Assembly (NCBI RefSeq): GCF_003987065.1
Contig: NZ_PIPY01000006.1
Span: 124,001 to 188,000, forward strand
Direction of reading: 5' to 3'
Source of the DNA: Pseudidiomarina insulisalsae
GTDB taxonomy: Bacteria > Pseudomonadota > Gammaproteobacteria > Enterobacterales > Alteromonadaceae
DNA length: 64,000 nt
Shown: positions 22,980 through 33,463 of the stretch, one piece after another
Layout: each line of letters opens with the position of its first letter
Numbering within the stretch: the stretch's first letter is position 1
Translations under genes and position numbers: made by a program
The notes under the pieces: generated by a model
What the model was told of the DNA's origin: nothing
Seen by the model: only the letters and a program-made list of their open reading frames with translations
Databases searched by the model: none

Positions 22980-23377
22980 GTCCACAAGAGTTATGTGCAA
23001 AAGCCAGAGCCAATGTGAAAGAAATCGATGTCGAGCAGTTGCAACAACGCATTGCCGAGGGTGCTCGGGTGATTGACGTACGCGAACCAGGCGAATATCT
23101 GGTGGGCCACATTCATCAGGCTGTTAATATGCCGCGCGGTGTGCTTGAGATGCAGCTTACTCAGCATCCTGAAGTCGCTGGCTATGACGATGCGTTACAG
23201 CGCATCGCCAGTCAGCCTTTGTATCTTATCTGCCGCAGTGGCGGGCGCTCAGCGCTGGCGGCTGAGTCGTTGCAACGAATGGGATTCAACGAGGTTTACT
23301 CGGTTGCTGGCGGCATGCAGGCATGGGAAGAGCATAAGTATCCACAGGTCACCGGCGAATACTCAGACCGTCCTTAA
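22973..23377 (+). CDS. Rhodanese-like domain protein
   Basis: A single-domain rhodanese of 134 residues. The aspartate-containing [24 protein letters not shown] and the active-site loop LICRSGGRS, with the sulfur-carrying Cys87, are both intact, so a persulfide carrier or sulfurtransferase role is likely; the acceptor is unknown. The open frame begins at 22841 inside the methyltransferase, but AAGGAG at 22962-22967 sets the start at ATG 22973. It overlaps the methyltransferase by 7 bases, suggesting co-translation, and converges with rnhA with a 4-base overlap. Confidence 0.9.
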   Translation: MLSPQELCAKARANVKEIDVEQLQQRIAEGARVIDVREPGEYLVGHIHQAVNMPRGVLEMQLTQHPEVAGYDDALQRIASQPLYLICRSGGRSALAAESLQRMGFNEVYSVAGGMQAWEEHKYPQVTGEYSDRP

Positions 23378-23862
23378 GAGACATTCGTTTCGGGCTGATA
23401 GCCGGTATCTTCCAGCAATTTACCCGCTTTGGCAGCCTGCCTGGCGAGTTCGTCGCAGCGCTCGTTTTGCGGGTGGCCGGCATGGCCCTTCACCCACTTC
23501 CAGTGAATCGTATGGCGCTGCGTGGCAGCGTCGAGGGCTTGCCACAGGTCAGCATTTTTCACCGGCTTTTTATTTGAGGTACGCCAGCCATTGCGTTTCC
23601 AGTTGTGGATCCAGCTTTGAATGCCTTGCTTAAGATACTGGCTATCTGAGGTCAGGGTGACTTCGCAGGGCTGATTAAGTGCCTGCAATGCTTTAATCGC
23701 CGCCAGCATTTCCATGCGGTTATTGGTGGTCAGCTTAAACCCCTCTGCCAGTTCCTTATGATGCTTACCGTACTCAATCACAATGCCATAACCGCCGGGA
23801 CCGGGATTCCCCAGACATGAGCCGTCAGTATAAATATGAACGTGTTTTTTCGCTGCTGTCAC
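23374..23862 (-). CDS. rnhA: Ribonuclease HI
   Basis: A 162-residue RNase HI that cuts the RNA strand of RNA-DNA hybrids. The four acidic catalytic residues are visible in [27 protein letters not shown] and RCDELAR. The basic handle region ([20 protein letters not shown]) is present, as in E. coli. The frame opens at a TTG at 23877, but GTG 23862 has AGGA suitably placed upstream and forms a GTGA overlap with the dnaQ stop. That overlap, with dnaQ translated first, indicates translational coupling. In E. coli these two genes are divergent; here they face the same way. Confidence 0.94.
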   Translation of the reverse strand: MTAAKKHVHIYTDGSCLGNPGPGGYGIVIEYGKHHKELAEGFKLTTNNRMEMLAAIKALQALNQPCEVTLTSDSQYLKQGIQSWIHNWKRNGWRTSNKKPVKNADLWQALDAATQRHTIHWKWVKGHAGHPQNERCDELARQAAKAGKLLEDTGYQPETNVS

Positions 23863-24557
23863 TGTTGTTCCTGCCAAAGTGGGGCGTCGATCAGTTTCAG
23901 GCGCTCCTGATGCGCCTGTTCTTCGGCTGCGCTGGCTTTGATAACGCGCAGCGCCGGTTTATCGGCCACCCGGCTCCAGTCCACCATCTGCCCGTTATGC
24001 TGGTGACTCTTTTTCTGTGTTGCCAGTTCCAGCTTGGTTTGCCCACCGGTCATGGCGAGATAAACGTCGGCCAGTAGCTCAGCATCGAGCAGAGCCCCGT
24101 GGAAGGTGCGGTTGGAGTTGTCTATACCATAGGCACGACAGAGCGCATCGAGATTATTCTTCTGTCCCGGGCGCATTTCACGGGCCAGCATCAGGGTATC
24201 GAGTACCTGACAGTAATCGCGGGTGGCGCCGGTGCCATTTCTTAACAGGCGAAACTCATGGTCCATAAAGCCAACGTCAAAGGCGGCATTATGAATGACC
24301 AGTTCGCCGCCTTTAATGAATTCCAGAAATTCCTCGGCAACTTGTGCAAATACCGGTTTGTCCTGCAGGAACTCATTGGTAATACCGTGTACTTCTATCG
24401 CTTCTTGTTCCACTACGCGCTGTGGATTGATGTAAACATGAAAAGTATTGCCGGTAAGTTTACGGCCGATAAGCTCCACCGCGCCAATTTCAATAATCCG
24501 ATGCCCGCGGGCAGGATCCAGACCTGTAGTTTCGGTATCAAGAACGATTTGTCGCAT
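23859..24557 (-). CDS. dnaQ: DNA polymerase III epsilon subunit (proofreading exonuclease)
   Basis: A 232-residue 3'-5' exonuclease of the replicative polymerase. Exo I is [10 protein letters not shown] near the N-terminus, Exo II lies in [14 protein letters not shown], and Exo III-epsilon is [17 protein letters not shown]-terminal tail of about 45 residues, thought to contact DnaE, follows. AGGAAAG lies seven bases before ATG 24557. A longer frame to 24860 exists only because the antisense of the first tRNA gene happens to be open, and is rejected. Its 3' end overlaps rnhA. dnaE, encoding its partner, lies about 11 kb away. Confidence 0.94.
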   Translation of the reverse strand: MRQIVLDTETTGLDPARGHRIIEIGAVELIGRKLTGNTFHVYINPQRVVEQEAIEVHGITNEFLQDKPVFAQVAEEFLEFIKGGELVIHNAAFDVGFMDHEFRLLRNGTGATRDYCQVLDTLMLAREMRPGQKNNLDALCRAYGIDNSNRTFHGALLDAELLADVYLAMTGGQTKLELATQKKSHQHNGQMVDWSRVADKPALRVIKASAAEEQAHQERLKLIDAPLWQEQQ

Positions 24558-24703
24558 GCCGGCACTTTCCTTTTTACTAATGAAACCCGAGCAGATTACC
24601 CCAAACTGAGCGTAAATGCGATCGGTTGAAGGGCGATGAAAATGCAAAAACAAACCGATTTGATGGTTTTTCAGGCAAACGGAATAAAACTTCAAAAAAA
24701 AGG

Positions 24704-24732
24704 TTGACGGGAAACAACAGCCCTCGTAATAT
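24704..24732 (+). promoter_or_regulatory. tRNA-Asp promoter with GC-rich discriminator
   Basis: TTGACG (24704-24709) and TAATAT (24727-24732) are separated by exactly 17 bases, about 50 bases before the first tRNA. The segment after the -10 box (TCGCTCCGC) is GC-rich, as in stringently controlled stable-RNA promoters. Confidence 0.75.
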
Positions 24733-24782
24733 TCGCTCCGCATTCGGGGGGACCCACTCGGGAAACCCAGATGCAGGAAGCT

Positions 24783-24859
24783 GGAGCGGTAGTTCAGTTG
24801 GTTAGAATACCGGCCTGTCACGCCGGGGGTCGCGGGTTCGAGTCCCGTCCGCTCCGCCA
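24783..24859 (+). tRNA. tRNA-Asp (GTC), copy 1
   Basis: A 77-nucleotide cloverleaf with encoded CCA (24857-24859). The acceptor stem pairs GGAGCGG with CCGCTCC, the anticodon loop is CTGTCAC with GTC at 24817-24819, and the T loop is GGTTCGAGTCC. It resembles E. coli tRNA-Asp with C:G replacements in the anticodon stem. Confidence 0.97.
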
Positions 24860-24885
24860 CTTCCTGAAATACAAATCACCGCTGC

Positions 24886-24962
24886 GGAGCGGTAGTTCAG
24901 TTGGTTAGAATACCGGCCTGTCACGCCGGGGGTCGCGGGTTCGAGTCCCGTCCGCTCCGCCA
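24886..24962 (+). tRNA. tRNA-Asp (GTC), copy 2
   Basis: Identical to copy 1 over all 77 bases, including CCA (24960-24962), with the anticodon at 24920-24922. The copies are separated by 26 bases and probably come from one precursor. I see no terminator before the protein gene that follows. Confidence 0.97.
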
Positions 24963-24992
24963 TTTCATAAGTGCTTTTTGGAGTGTTGCGCG

Positions 24993-25340
24993 ATGAGTAA
25001 GGTTTCGGCCTGCTTGACGTGTGGGGCTTGCTGCGCGTCCTATCGTGTTTCTTTTTACTGGGGTGAAGCCACTGGCGCACCTGCAGGTTATGTTCCGTCT
25101 GAACTGACAGAAAACTTTCATCCTCATCTGCTCTGTATGCAAGGTACCAACCAGGCAAACCCACGTTGTGTTGCGTTGGAGGGCGAAATCGGCAAACAGG
25201 TCGGATGCTCTATCTATGCCAATCGTCCCTCGCCTTGTCGAGAGTTTGCGGCCGGTGATGAAGCCGCTAATCCTTACTGCGATAAAGCGCGGCTAAAATA
25301 TGGTCTGGCACCGCTTATCCCCGTCAAAGAAGTTGCATAA
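24993..25340 (+). CDS. YkgJ-family cysteine-cluster protein
   Basis: A 115-residue protein of the YkgJ/UPF0153 family. It starts MSKVSACLTCGACCASY, giving the CxxCxxCC cluster, with further cysteines in HLLCMQG, NPRCVAL, VGCSIYANRPSPCREF and NPYCDKA. These are proposed to bind zinc or an iron-sulfur cluster; function is not established. The frame begins at 24978, but GGAG at 24980-24983 is well spaced from ATG 24993. It starts only 30 bases after the second tRNA-Asp, so it may be transcribed from the tRNA promoter. Confidence 0.88.
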   Translation: MSKVSACLTCGACCASYRVSFYWGEATGAPAGYVPSELTENFHPHLLCMQGTNQANPRCVALEGEIGKQVGCSIYANRPSPCREFAAGDEAANPYCDKARLKYGLAPLIPVKEVA

Positions 25341-25423
25341 TCCGTTCAATCGCAGTTTTTGCGCTACGAAAAGCTCTTGAGCCCTTGTCGGCCAAGAGTT
25401 ACATTATGGAACGACTAAAACGA

Positions 25424-25445
25424 GCACTACCGGACAAGGTAGTGC
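25424..25445. promoter_or_regulatory. Hairpin in the leader of the M3 peptidase gene
   Basis: GCACTACC and GGTAGTGC form a perfect 8-bp stem with a 6-base loop, ending 29 bases before the peptidase ATG. No T-run follows, so it is more likely an operator or mRNA leader structure than a terminator. Confidence 0.35.
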
Positions 25446-25474
25446 GCTGAATAATCTACAGGGGAGTAAATTCC

Positions 25475-27673
25475 ATGCGTAAGAGCCTGATCGCCGTCGC
25501 CATAGGTGCAGCGTTAACCGTAGCAGCCTGTGCTGATAAAGAAGCGGCGCAAGCAACCGACCAACAAGCTGAGCAACAAGTTCAGCAAGCCGAGCAGCAA
25601 ACTGCTGCGGCAGAATTCAACCAAAGCAATCCTTTCTATGCAGAAAGCACGCTGCCTTTCCATGCACCCGACTTTACCAAAATCAAGTTTGAGCATTACG
25701 AGCCCGCCTTGTTAGCTGGTATGGAAGCCCATGCAGCTGAAATTGCCGAGATTGCCACGAACTCAGAGCCAGCTACGTTTGAAAATACCATTGTAGCGAT
25801 GGAAAAATCGGGTGCTTTACTGGGCCGCGTAAGCGCTGTGTTCGGTAATGTTGCGGGTTCGGCAGGTAATGACGACTTCCGTGCCTTGCAAGTGAAAATG
25901 GCGCCGAAGTACGCGGCTCATAGTGACAATATTAGCCTTAATGCGGCTCTGTTCGCCCGGGTAAAAACTGTTTATGAGAATCGCGACCAGTTCGAAGGTG
26001 AGAAACTGCGCCTGATCGAAGACACTTATAAAGATTTCGTTCGCGCCGGTGCAAACCTGACTGAAGAACAAAAAGTTCGCATTCGTGAAATCAATTCAGA
26101 GCTGTCATCACTCACCACTGAGTTCCGTAACAACCTGATGACACTGGTTGATGAGAACATGATCGTAGTCGACGACAAAGCTCAGCTCACCGGTTTAAGT
26201 GAGTCACAGATTGCGAGTCTGGCCAAAGCCGCAGAAGCGAAAGACATGCCGGGCAAGTATGTGATCACTATTACTAACACGACGCGTCAGCCGATTCTGA
26301 GCTCGCTGGAGAACCGCGAGTTACGTGAAAAAGTCTGGCGCGCTTCAGCCGAGCGTGGCAGCGGCAACACAGCAACCGACAATCGTCCGCTGGTTAAACG
26401 TATGGCCCAGCTGCGCGCTGAAAAAGCACAGTTGTTAGGCTACGACAACTGGGGTGCTTATGTGCTTGAGCAAAGCATGGCGGCAACTCCTGAAGCAGCA
26501 CAGCAAATGTTGCGTGACCTGGTGCCAGCGGTTGTAAGCAACGTTGAAGCAGAAATGGCTGAAATCCAGGCGCAAATCAGCAGCGAAGGCGGTGATTTTG
26601 AAGTGAAGCCCTGGGACTGGGCTTTCTATGCTGAGAAAGTACGCGCTGAAAAATACGCTCTGGATTCGAATGAAGTGAAGCAATACTTTGAATTCAACCG
26701 CGTCGTTGAAGACGGGGTGTTTTATGCGATGAACCAGCTGTTTGGCATTACCTTCGAGAAACGTGATGACATTCCGACTTACGCTGATGACATCGTGGTT
26801 TATGAAGTGAAAGACGTCAACGGCGAAAGCCTGGGCTTGTTCTACGGTGACTGGTTCACCCGTGACGGCAAGCGCGGTGGTGCCTGGATGAGCTCGTTTG
26901 TATCTCAGTCTCACTTGTTAGGCGACAAGCCGGTGATTTTAAACAACATGAACATCACCAAAGCGCCTGACGGTCAGCCGACATTACTGAGCTTCGACGA
27001 AGTGAGCACCATGTTCCACGAAATGGGCCACGCATTGCACGGTATGTTCTCAGACGTAACCTATCCATCGTTGGCCGGTACTTCAGTTTCTCGTGACTAC
27101 GTTGAGTTCCCGTCAACCTTCCAGGAAGACTGGACGCTGAACCCGAAAGTTCTGGCAAATATGGCCAAGCACCACGAGACAGGTGAACAGATTCCTAAGG
27201 AACTGTTAGACAAAGTGATGGCTGCGAAAAACTTCAACATGGGTTATGACACCCTTGAGTACATTGCTGCGGCCCTGCTTGATCTCGAATACCACACGCT
27301 GACGCCAGACTCGGCAGCAGGTATTGCTGATGTGAACAGCTTTGAACAAGCGTCATTAACGCGCAATGGTGTGGCTGTTGAAGCGGTACCACCACGTTAT
27401 CGCTCTAACTACTTTGCGCATGTATTTGCCGGCGGTTACTCAGCAGGTTATTACGCCTACATGTGGTCAGAAGTACTGGCTGCTGACGCCTTCAAATTTG
27501 TGCAGGAAAACGGTGGTTTGACGCTGGAAAATGGTCAGGCATTCCGTGACGCTATCTTGTCAAAAGGTAACAGCAAAGATCCGATGCAACAGTACATCGA
27601 CTTCCGTGGTCAGAAACCAACGGTTGACGCATTACTTGAACGTCGTGGTCTGACAGCACCGAAAATTGACTAA
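25475..27673 (+). CDS. M3-family metallopeptidase lipoprotein (Dcp-like)
   Basis: A 732-residue zinc peptidase. The active site is His515-Glu-Met-Gly-His519 (in FHEMGHALHG), and the overall pattern matches peptidyl-dipeptidase Dcp/oligopeptidase A of family M3. The N-terminus is a lipoprotein signal with lipobox VAAC (Cys19), followed by a Gln/Ala/Glu-rich linker, so the enzyme is anchored in the envelope, not cytoplasmic as E. coli Dcp is often described. It probably removes dipeptides from the C-termini of imported or secreted peptides. The C-terminal region (RYRSNYFAHVFAGGYSAGYYAYMWSEVL) is typical of the family. A strong terminator follows. dcp is the closest symbol but orthology is not proven. 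Confidence 0.93.
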   Translation: MRKSLIAVAIGAALTVAACADKEAAQATDQQAEQQVQQAEQQTAAAEFNQSNPFYAESTLPFHAPDFTKIKFEHYEPALLAGMEAHAAEIAEIATNSEPATFENTIVAMEKSGALLGRVSAVFGNVAGSAGNDDFRALQVKMAPKYAAHSDNISLNAALFARVKTVYENRDQFEGEKLRLIEDTYKDFVRAGANLTEEQKVRIREINSELSSLTTEFRNNLMTLVDENMIVVDDKAQLTGLSESQIASLAKAAEAKDMPGKYVITITNTTRQPILSSLENRELREKVWRASAERGSGNTATDNRPLVKRMAQLRAEKAQLLGYDNWGAYVLEQSMAATPEAAQQMLRDLVPAVVSNVEAEMAEIQAQISSEGGDFEVKPWDWAFYAEKVRAEKYALDSNEVKQYFEFNRVVEDGVFYAMNQLFGITFEKRDDIPTYADDIVVYEVKDVNGESLGLFYGDWFTRDGKRGGAWMSSFVSQSHLLGDKPVILNNMNITKAPDGQPTLLSFDEVSTMFHEMGHALHGMFSDVTYPSLAGTSVSRDYVEFPSTFQEDWTLNPKVLANMAKHHETGEQIPKELLDKVMAAKNFNMGYDTLEYIAAALLDLEYHTLTPDSAAGIADVNSFEQASLTRNGVAVEAVPPRYRSNYFAHVFAGGYSAGYYAYMWSEVLAADAFKFVQENGGLTLENGQAFRDAILSKGNSKDPMQQYIDFRGQKPTVDALLERRGLTAPKID

Positions 27674-27697
27674 CGACTAACTGAAATTAATTTATGT

Positions 27698-27733
27698 AAA
27701 AGCCCGTCGCCTTCTGAGGCCGACGGGCTTTTT
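27698..27733. terminator. Bidirectional intrinsic terminator
   Basis: AAAAGCCCGTCG pairs with CGACGGGCTTTT, extended inside by a CTT/AGG pairing across one mismatch. T-runs flank it on both strands. It serves the M3 peptidase and the convergent DUF2165 gene. Confidence 0.9.
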
Positions 27734-27736
27734 CGT

Positions 27737-28234
27737 TTAATGGCTCGCAGGTTCCGCCTGATTTATAAATAGAGCAATCAAAGCAATTGAGCCAAGATAA
27801 ACAAAGGAGCCATCGAAGGAGGCGTCACCCAGCTCGGTCTGCCACATCTGAAAAAATGCGCCACCGAAGACCTGAAATAAGCCAAACCAGACGATGATGC
27901 CGACCCCAGCGCCGACTAAGGTCGTGTACTTAGCCTGTTGAAAGCCGGCTGCGGGTAGGTAACGGGCTTGAAACAAACGCCAGGAGCCTGTCAGTAGAAT
28001 AATCCCGGCCAGGAGTTCCAGGGCTATGACCACGCTCAGAGCCAACCAGGTTAAGGTAGGGTGAGTAACGGCAAAGGCGAAGGTCTCAGGGTAATAAGTA
28101 TGGTCCTGCATGCCGAGAACATAACTTAAAGCCGCATGTGCTCCGGCAAGATTTACGAGGTTTTGCAAAGCATAGGCAATGCACATAAGTCCTAATAACA
28201 GCGCTAATATAATTTTGATCCAGCGTAATGACAT
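27737..28234 (-). CDS. DUF2165 small integral membrane protein
   Basis: A 165-residue membrane protein with four predicted helices (about residues 7-25, 60-82, 106-127 and 143-160). Length and pattern, including the conserved NL.D/N region after helix 1 and the W in the third helix (GIIVWFGLFQVFGGAFFQMWQ), match DUF2165, whose function is unknown. It stands alone between a shared terminator and the divergent icd gene. I see no operon partner that hints at a role. Confidence 0.75.
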   Translation of the reverse strand: MSLRWIKIILALLLGLMCIAYALQNLVNLAGAHAALSYVLGMQDHTYYPETFAFAVTHPTLTWLALSVVIALELLAGIILLTGSWRLFQARYLPAAGFQQAKYTTLVGAGVGIIVWFGLFQVFGGAFFQMWQTELGDASFDGSFVYLGSIALIALFINQAEPASH

Positions 28235-28434
28235 AGTGGGTTCCTGAACTGGGTAATGACCAGGTTGAGAGCATCAGTTGCTTAACTTTAGATAGGCGAC
28301 CGGCGCACACATGTCAAAAATCAGCGCGCTAATAAATGCTGTGAATACTCAGATTCAAGTTACGCTGACTGGTCGATAGTGGGCTTTCTTGCTATACTTC
28401 GCGCCACTTTTCTCATCCTTTGCGAACCTAGTAA

Positions 28435-30669
<2,235 letters not shown>

Positions 30670-30683
30670 GCCGTTTTTAAAGC

Positions 30684-30716
30684 AGAAAAAAAGCCGCAGC
30701 GATGCGGCTTTTTTTT
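30684..30716 (+). terminator. Intrinsic terminator after icd
   Basis: AAGCCGCA (30691-30698) pairs with TGCGGCTT (30703-30710) around a GCGA tetraloop, with an A-run before and T-run after. It can also serve the convergent diguanylate cyclase gene. Confidence 0.92.
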
Positions 30717-30731
30717 GTTCAGCTGATAAGG

Positions 30732-32750
30732 CTAGCGCAGTAGTTTTAAGCTGGCCGGTTGCTCACCGGGAAGCTGATAACGAATGCGATTACGCCCCTC
30801 GCGCTTGGCCTGATAAAGAAGTTCGTCCACTTGCTTCACAGTGGTTTCCCAGTCGGGTGGGTTCGGACTTGCAGTAACCAGCGCAAAGCCGCCGCTCACA
30901 GTAATAGGTAGTGGTCCGGCGCTGGTATCGAAAGAGCGCTCGCCAATTTCCTGCAGCAATTTACCTGCGACCTTCAGCGCTTCGTCTGCCTGAACGTTCT
31001 CAAGTAGCAGCAAAAACTCCTCACCGCCCCAGCGTACTGCCAGGTCAGAACGGCGAAGGGCATTTTTCACCCGGCGGCCAAATTCAATCAGCACTTCATC
31101 ACCGACGTTATGCCCGTGGCGGTCATTAATGGCTTTGAAATGGTCGATATCGAGAATAAGAACTGCATGATTGCCACTGTAAATGCGCTGATCACCGCGC
31201 AACAATTGGTCGTATATCGCACGTCGGTTGTACAGTCCGGTCAGTGGGTCACGTAGCGATTGTTGATGCAATTCTTGATTAGCTGAATTGAGTAAATTAT
31301 TTAATTTGCGCGTTTTACGGTAACCAAATGCGAATAATAGGATCAGCAAAATTAATGAGCCAGCGGCCAGAACAAAAAACTGATACTGCCGTTTTTGCGC
31401 AGCCAGCTCCTTTTCGCGCAATTCGGCTTGTTGTTCCAGCAGTTTTATCTCGTATGACTTTTCCGCAGCCTGATAACGCACCTGCAATTCGCTGATTCGC
31501 TCGTTGCTCTCTTCCTCAGCCAGCTCGGCGGTCAGCTGAACTTGTTGATGCAATGTCTGCGCTTGTTTCTGATAGTCGCCGGCGACTTCATAGGCTTTGG
31601 CAATATGCGTCAGTAATATCGCCTTTTCGCGTTTTTGCGCAAAACTGTTAAACACCTCGGCGGCGGCAAGCATTTCGGCAATCCCTTGCTGATGTTGGCC
31701 TTGCAATACTTTGATATAGCCAAGATTAAACTCGGTCACTGAGCGTTCGTTAACATTATTAATGCGCTTGGCTACCGCCAGCCCCTGTTCCAGAAACTCC
31801 CGGGCCGCGTCCAGTTCATTCATCAGTAACTTTGCAGCGCCGGCGTTATTGAATGCGAGCATTTCAACGCGTGGGTTATTCATATCGCGGCCTGCCTCAG
31901 CGGCGGCGACAAAAGCCGCAACAATTTCATCAGAGGGACCCTGGTCGTATTGTTGTGAGTACGCGCGAATCAGATAGAGATCGGGCAGATGGTGCGTAAT
32001 TCCTGAGCGCTTTGCATCAGCAATGGCTTGTTCAGCGGTGCTCGCCGAAGCCTGCCAGCGGCCCAGGTTCGCCTGAATGCGAGCTAAGTGTAAATTAAGA
32101 AACTGGCGGCGGCGTTGCTGTCCCGAGGCCTCTGTTTGCGGAACCAATGCCTGCGCGGCAAGCAAAAACTCGAGCGCTTCTGAAAACTCGCCATTCTGCT
32201 GCAAGGCACGGGCGATAAAATGATTGGCAGTATAACGCACCCGCGGTTGCGTCACGGTGTGCAACAAGTCAGTCAAATGGCGCGCATGCTTTAACGCTGC
32301 CTCGAAATCGGCGGCAGCAAAATGGGCTTCGCCGAGCATGACCCGGGCTTCAGCGATAGCATTGCTGTTATCTGACTTTTCGGCAATGGTTTGTACTTCG
32401 TTGGCAATGGCCATTGCTGCGGACATTTTTTGCTCATGGGCCAGTGCGACGACCTGATAAGCATGCGCCCGGACGAAAGTCTCTACCGGCGTGTTGATAT
32501 CGACGGTACGCAGCAACTGGCGTAACGCCTCACGATCACTGGGGTAAAGGTCACTATCGAGGAGCTGGTCCAGTTGTGTTTCTAACGCGGGATCACGCTG
32601 CGGAATTTGTACCTCAGCGGCAATATGCGGTTCGCTGGCAAACACTGGCGTCGCAGTCGGCGGGGCGCTGGCTTGTGTCGGGGCGATGAGCAGCGTCGCT
32701 GTGATTAACGCTGAGGTAAGGGGGAGTTTACGGCGTAATGCAAAGCACAT
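30732..32750 (-). CDS. Diguanylate cyclase with periplasmic TPR-like sensor
   Basis: A 672-residue GGDEF protein. A signal or anchor sequence (about residues 10-28) leads into a long helical region with repeated TPR-like motifs (about 50-400), then a coiled segment rich in Glu and Gln, one membrane helix (about 462-482) and a C-terminal GGDEF domain. The active site is RWGGEEF near residue 571, preceded by LDIDHFKAINDRHGHNVGDE, so catalysis of cyclic-di-GMP synthesis is expected. An RxxD inhibitory site (RRSD) sits five residues before GGEEF. The sensory ligand is unknown; in similar proteins the TPR region binds a partner protein or peptide. It converges with icd. Confidence 0.9.
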   Translation of the reverse strand: MCFALRRKLPLTSALITATLLIAPTQASAPPTATPVFASEPHIAAEVQIPQRDPALETQLDQLLDSDLYPSDREALRQLLRTVDINTPVETFVRAHAYQVVALAHEQKMSAAMAIANEVQTIAEKSDNSNAIAEARVMLGEAHFAAADFEAALKHARHLTDLLHTVTQPRVRYTANHFIARALQQNGEFSEALEFLLAAQALVPQTEASGQQRRRQFLNLHLARIQANLGRWQASASTAEQAIADAKRSGITHHLPDLYLIRAYSQQYDQGPSDEIVAAFVAAAEAGRDMNNPRVEMLAFNNAGAAKLLMNELDAAREFLEQGLAVAKRINNVNERSVTEFNLGYIKVLQGQHQQGIAEMLAAAEVFNSFAQKREKAILLTHIAKAYEVAGDYQKQAQTLHQQVQLTAELAEEESNERISELQVRYQAAEKSYEIKLLEQQAELREKELAAQKRQYQFFVLAAGSLILLILLFAFGYRKTRKLNNLLNSANQELHQQSLRDPLTGLYNRRAIYDQLLRGDQRIYSGNHAVLILDIDHFKAINDRHGHNVGDEVLIEFGRRVKNALRRSDLAVRWGGEEFLLLLENVQADEALKVAGKLLQEIGERSFDTSAGPLPITVSGGFALVTASPNPPDWETTVKQVDELLYQAKREGRNRIRYQLPGEQPASLKLLR

Positions 32751-32848
32751 GTCGATGAATGTCTACTGGTTGAGAATTAAACAATAACCTCATTGGATCG
32801 GCCTGTCTAGCGCCCTGAGGCTTCCTTTTTCGCTTTTTTTATTTGTAG

Positions 32849-33463
32849 TTATGTAGCTGTGGCCTGGCGAAAAAAACTCATAATATCGTCAAGATAACGC
32901 GCAAAGCCGACAAAGCCATGATCGCCGCCTGGCTCTATAGTTTGTCGCGCCTCGGGTAAGGCTTCGACGGCTTCGCGATAATCCAATAGCTCATCGGCGG
33001 TCTGTGCCAGCAGCCAGCACTGGCTGGCATTCAGTGGCGAAGGGTAAGCTGGCTCAGTTTGTTCTAAGGTTGCAAGATAACTTTCCTGCCATTCGTAAGT
33101 GCTGTTATCAAAATAGTTGACTGCACGGCCTAAGGCCCGGCGTAGCGACGAACCAGCGTGCATCGACGGATTTATCAGCACCACCGGCAGGTCATATTTT
33201 AACGCCAGTATGTGGGCATAAAAGCCACCTAATGATGAGCCCATCAGACACAGACGTGGCGCTGGTGTCAGCGCGCCAAGCTGTTCGATGAGCTCCTCAA
33301 GAGTTTGCAAAGCCAAAGTGGGGATATGTGATAGTGATGGTGCCAGAAACCGCACTTCATGCTGCCGACAATAGCTACGCATGGCCTGAGCTTTGCTGCC
33401 AAAACCATTTGAGCCAAAGCCATGGATAAAAATAATAAAAGGCGTATGGGTTGTCTTACTCAC
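32849..33463 (-). CDS. YqiA/YcfP-family alpha/beta hydrolase
   Basis: A 204-residue alpha/beta-hydrolase of the YqiA type. The N-terminal FIHGFGSNGFGSKA gives the oxyanion-side motif, GSSLGG is the nucleophile elbow, and GGDHGF supplies the likely catalytic His. YqiA of E. coli is an esterase with unclear substrate. The frame extends to a TTG at 33469, but GTG 33463 is better spaced from AAAGG and is preferred. It overlaps the upstream serine hydrolase by 8 bases, so it is the last gene of a three-hydrolase unit. Confidence 0.82.
   Translation of the reverse strand: MSKTTHTPFIIFIHGFGSNGFGSKAQAMRSYCRQHEVRFLAPSLSHIPTLALQTLEELIEQLGALTPAPRLCLMGSSLGGFYAHILALKYDLPVVLINPSMHAGSSLRRALGRAVNYFDNSTYEWQESYLATLEQTEPAYPSPLNASQCWLLAQTADELLDYREAVEALPEARQTIEPGGDHGFVGFARYLDDIMSFFRQATAT

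Noticed and set aside
24802-25164. Open frame on the minus strand over the tRNA-Asp pair, translating to MAERTGLEPATPGVTGRY-type peptides
   Set aside because: It is the antisense reading of the tRNA-Asp genes, a well-known source of false protein annotations. It also explains the spurious upstream extension of dnaQ.
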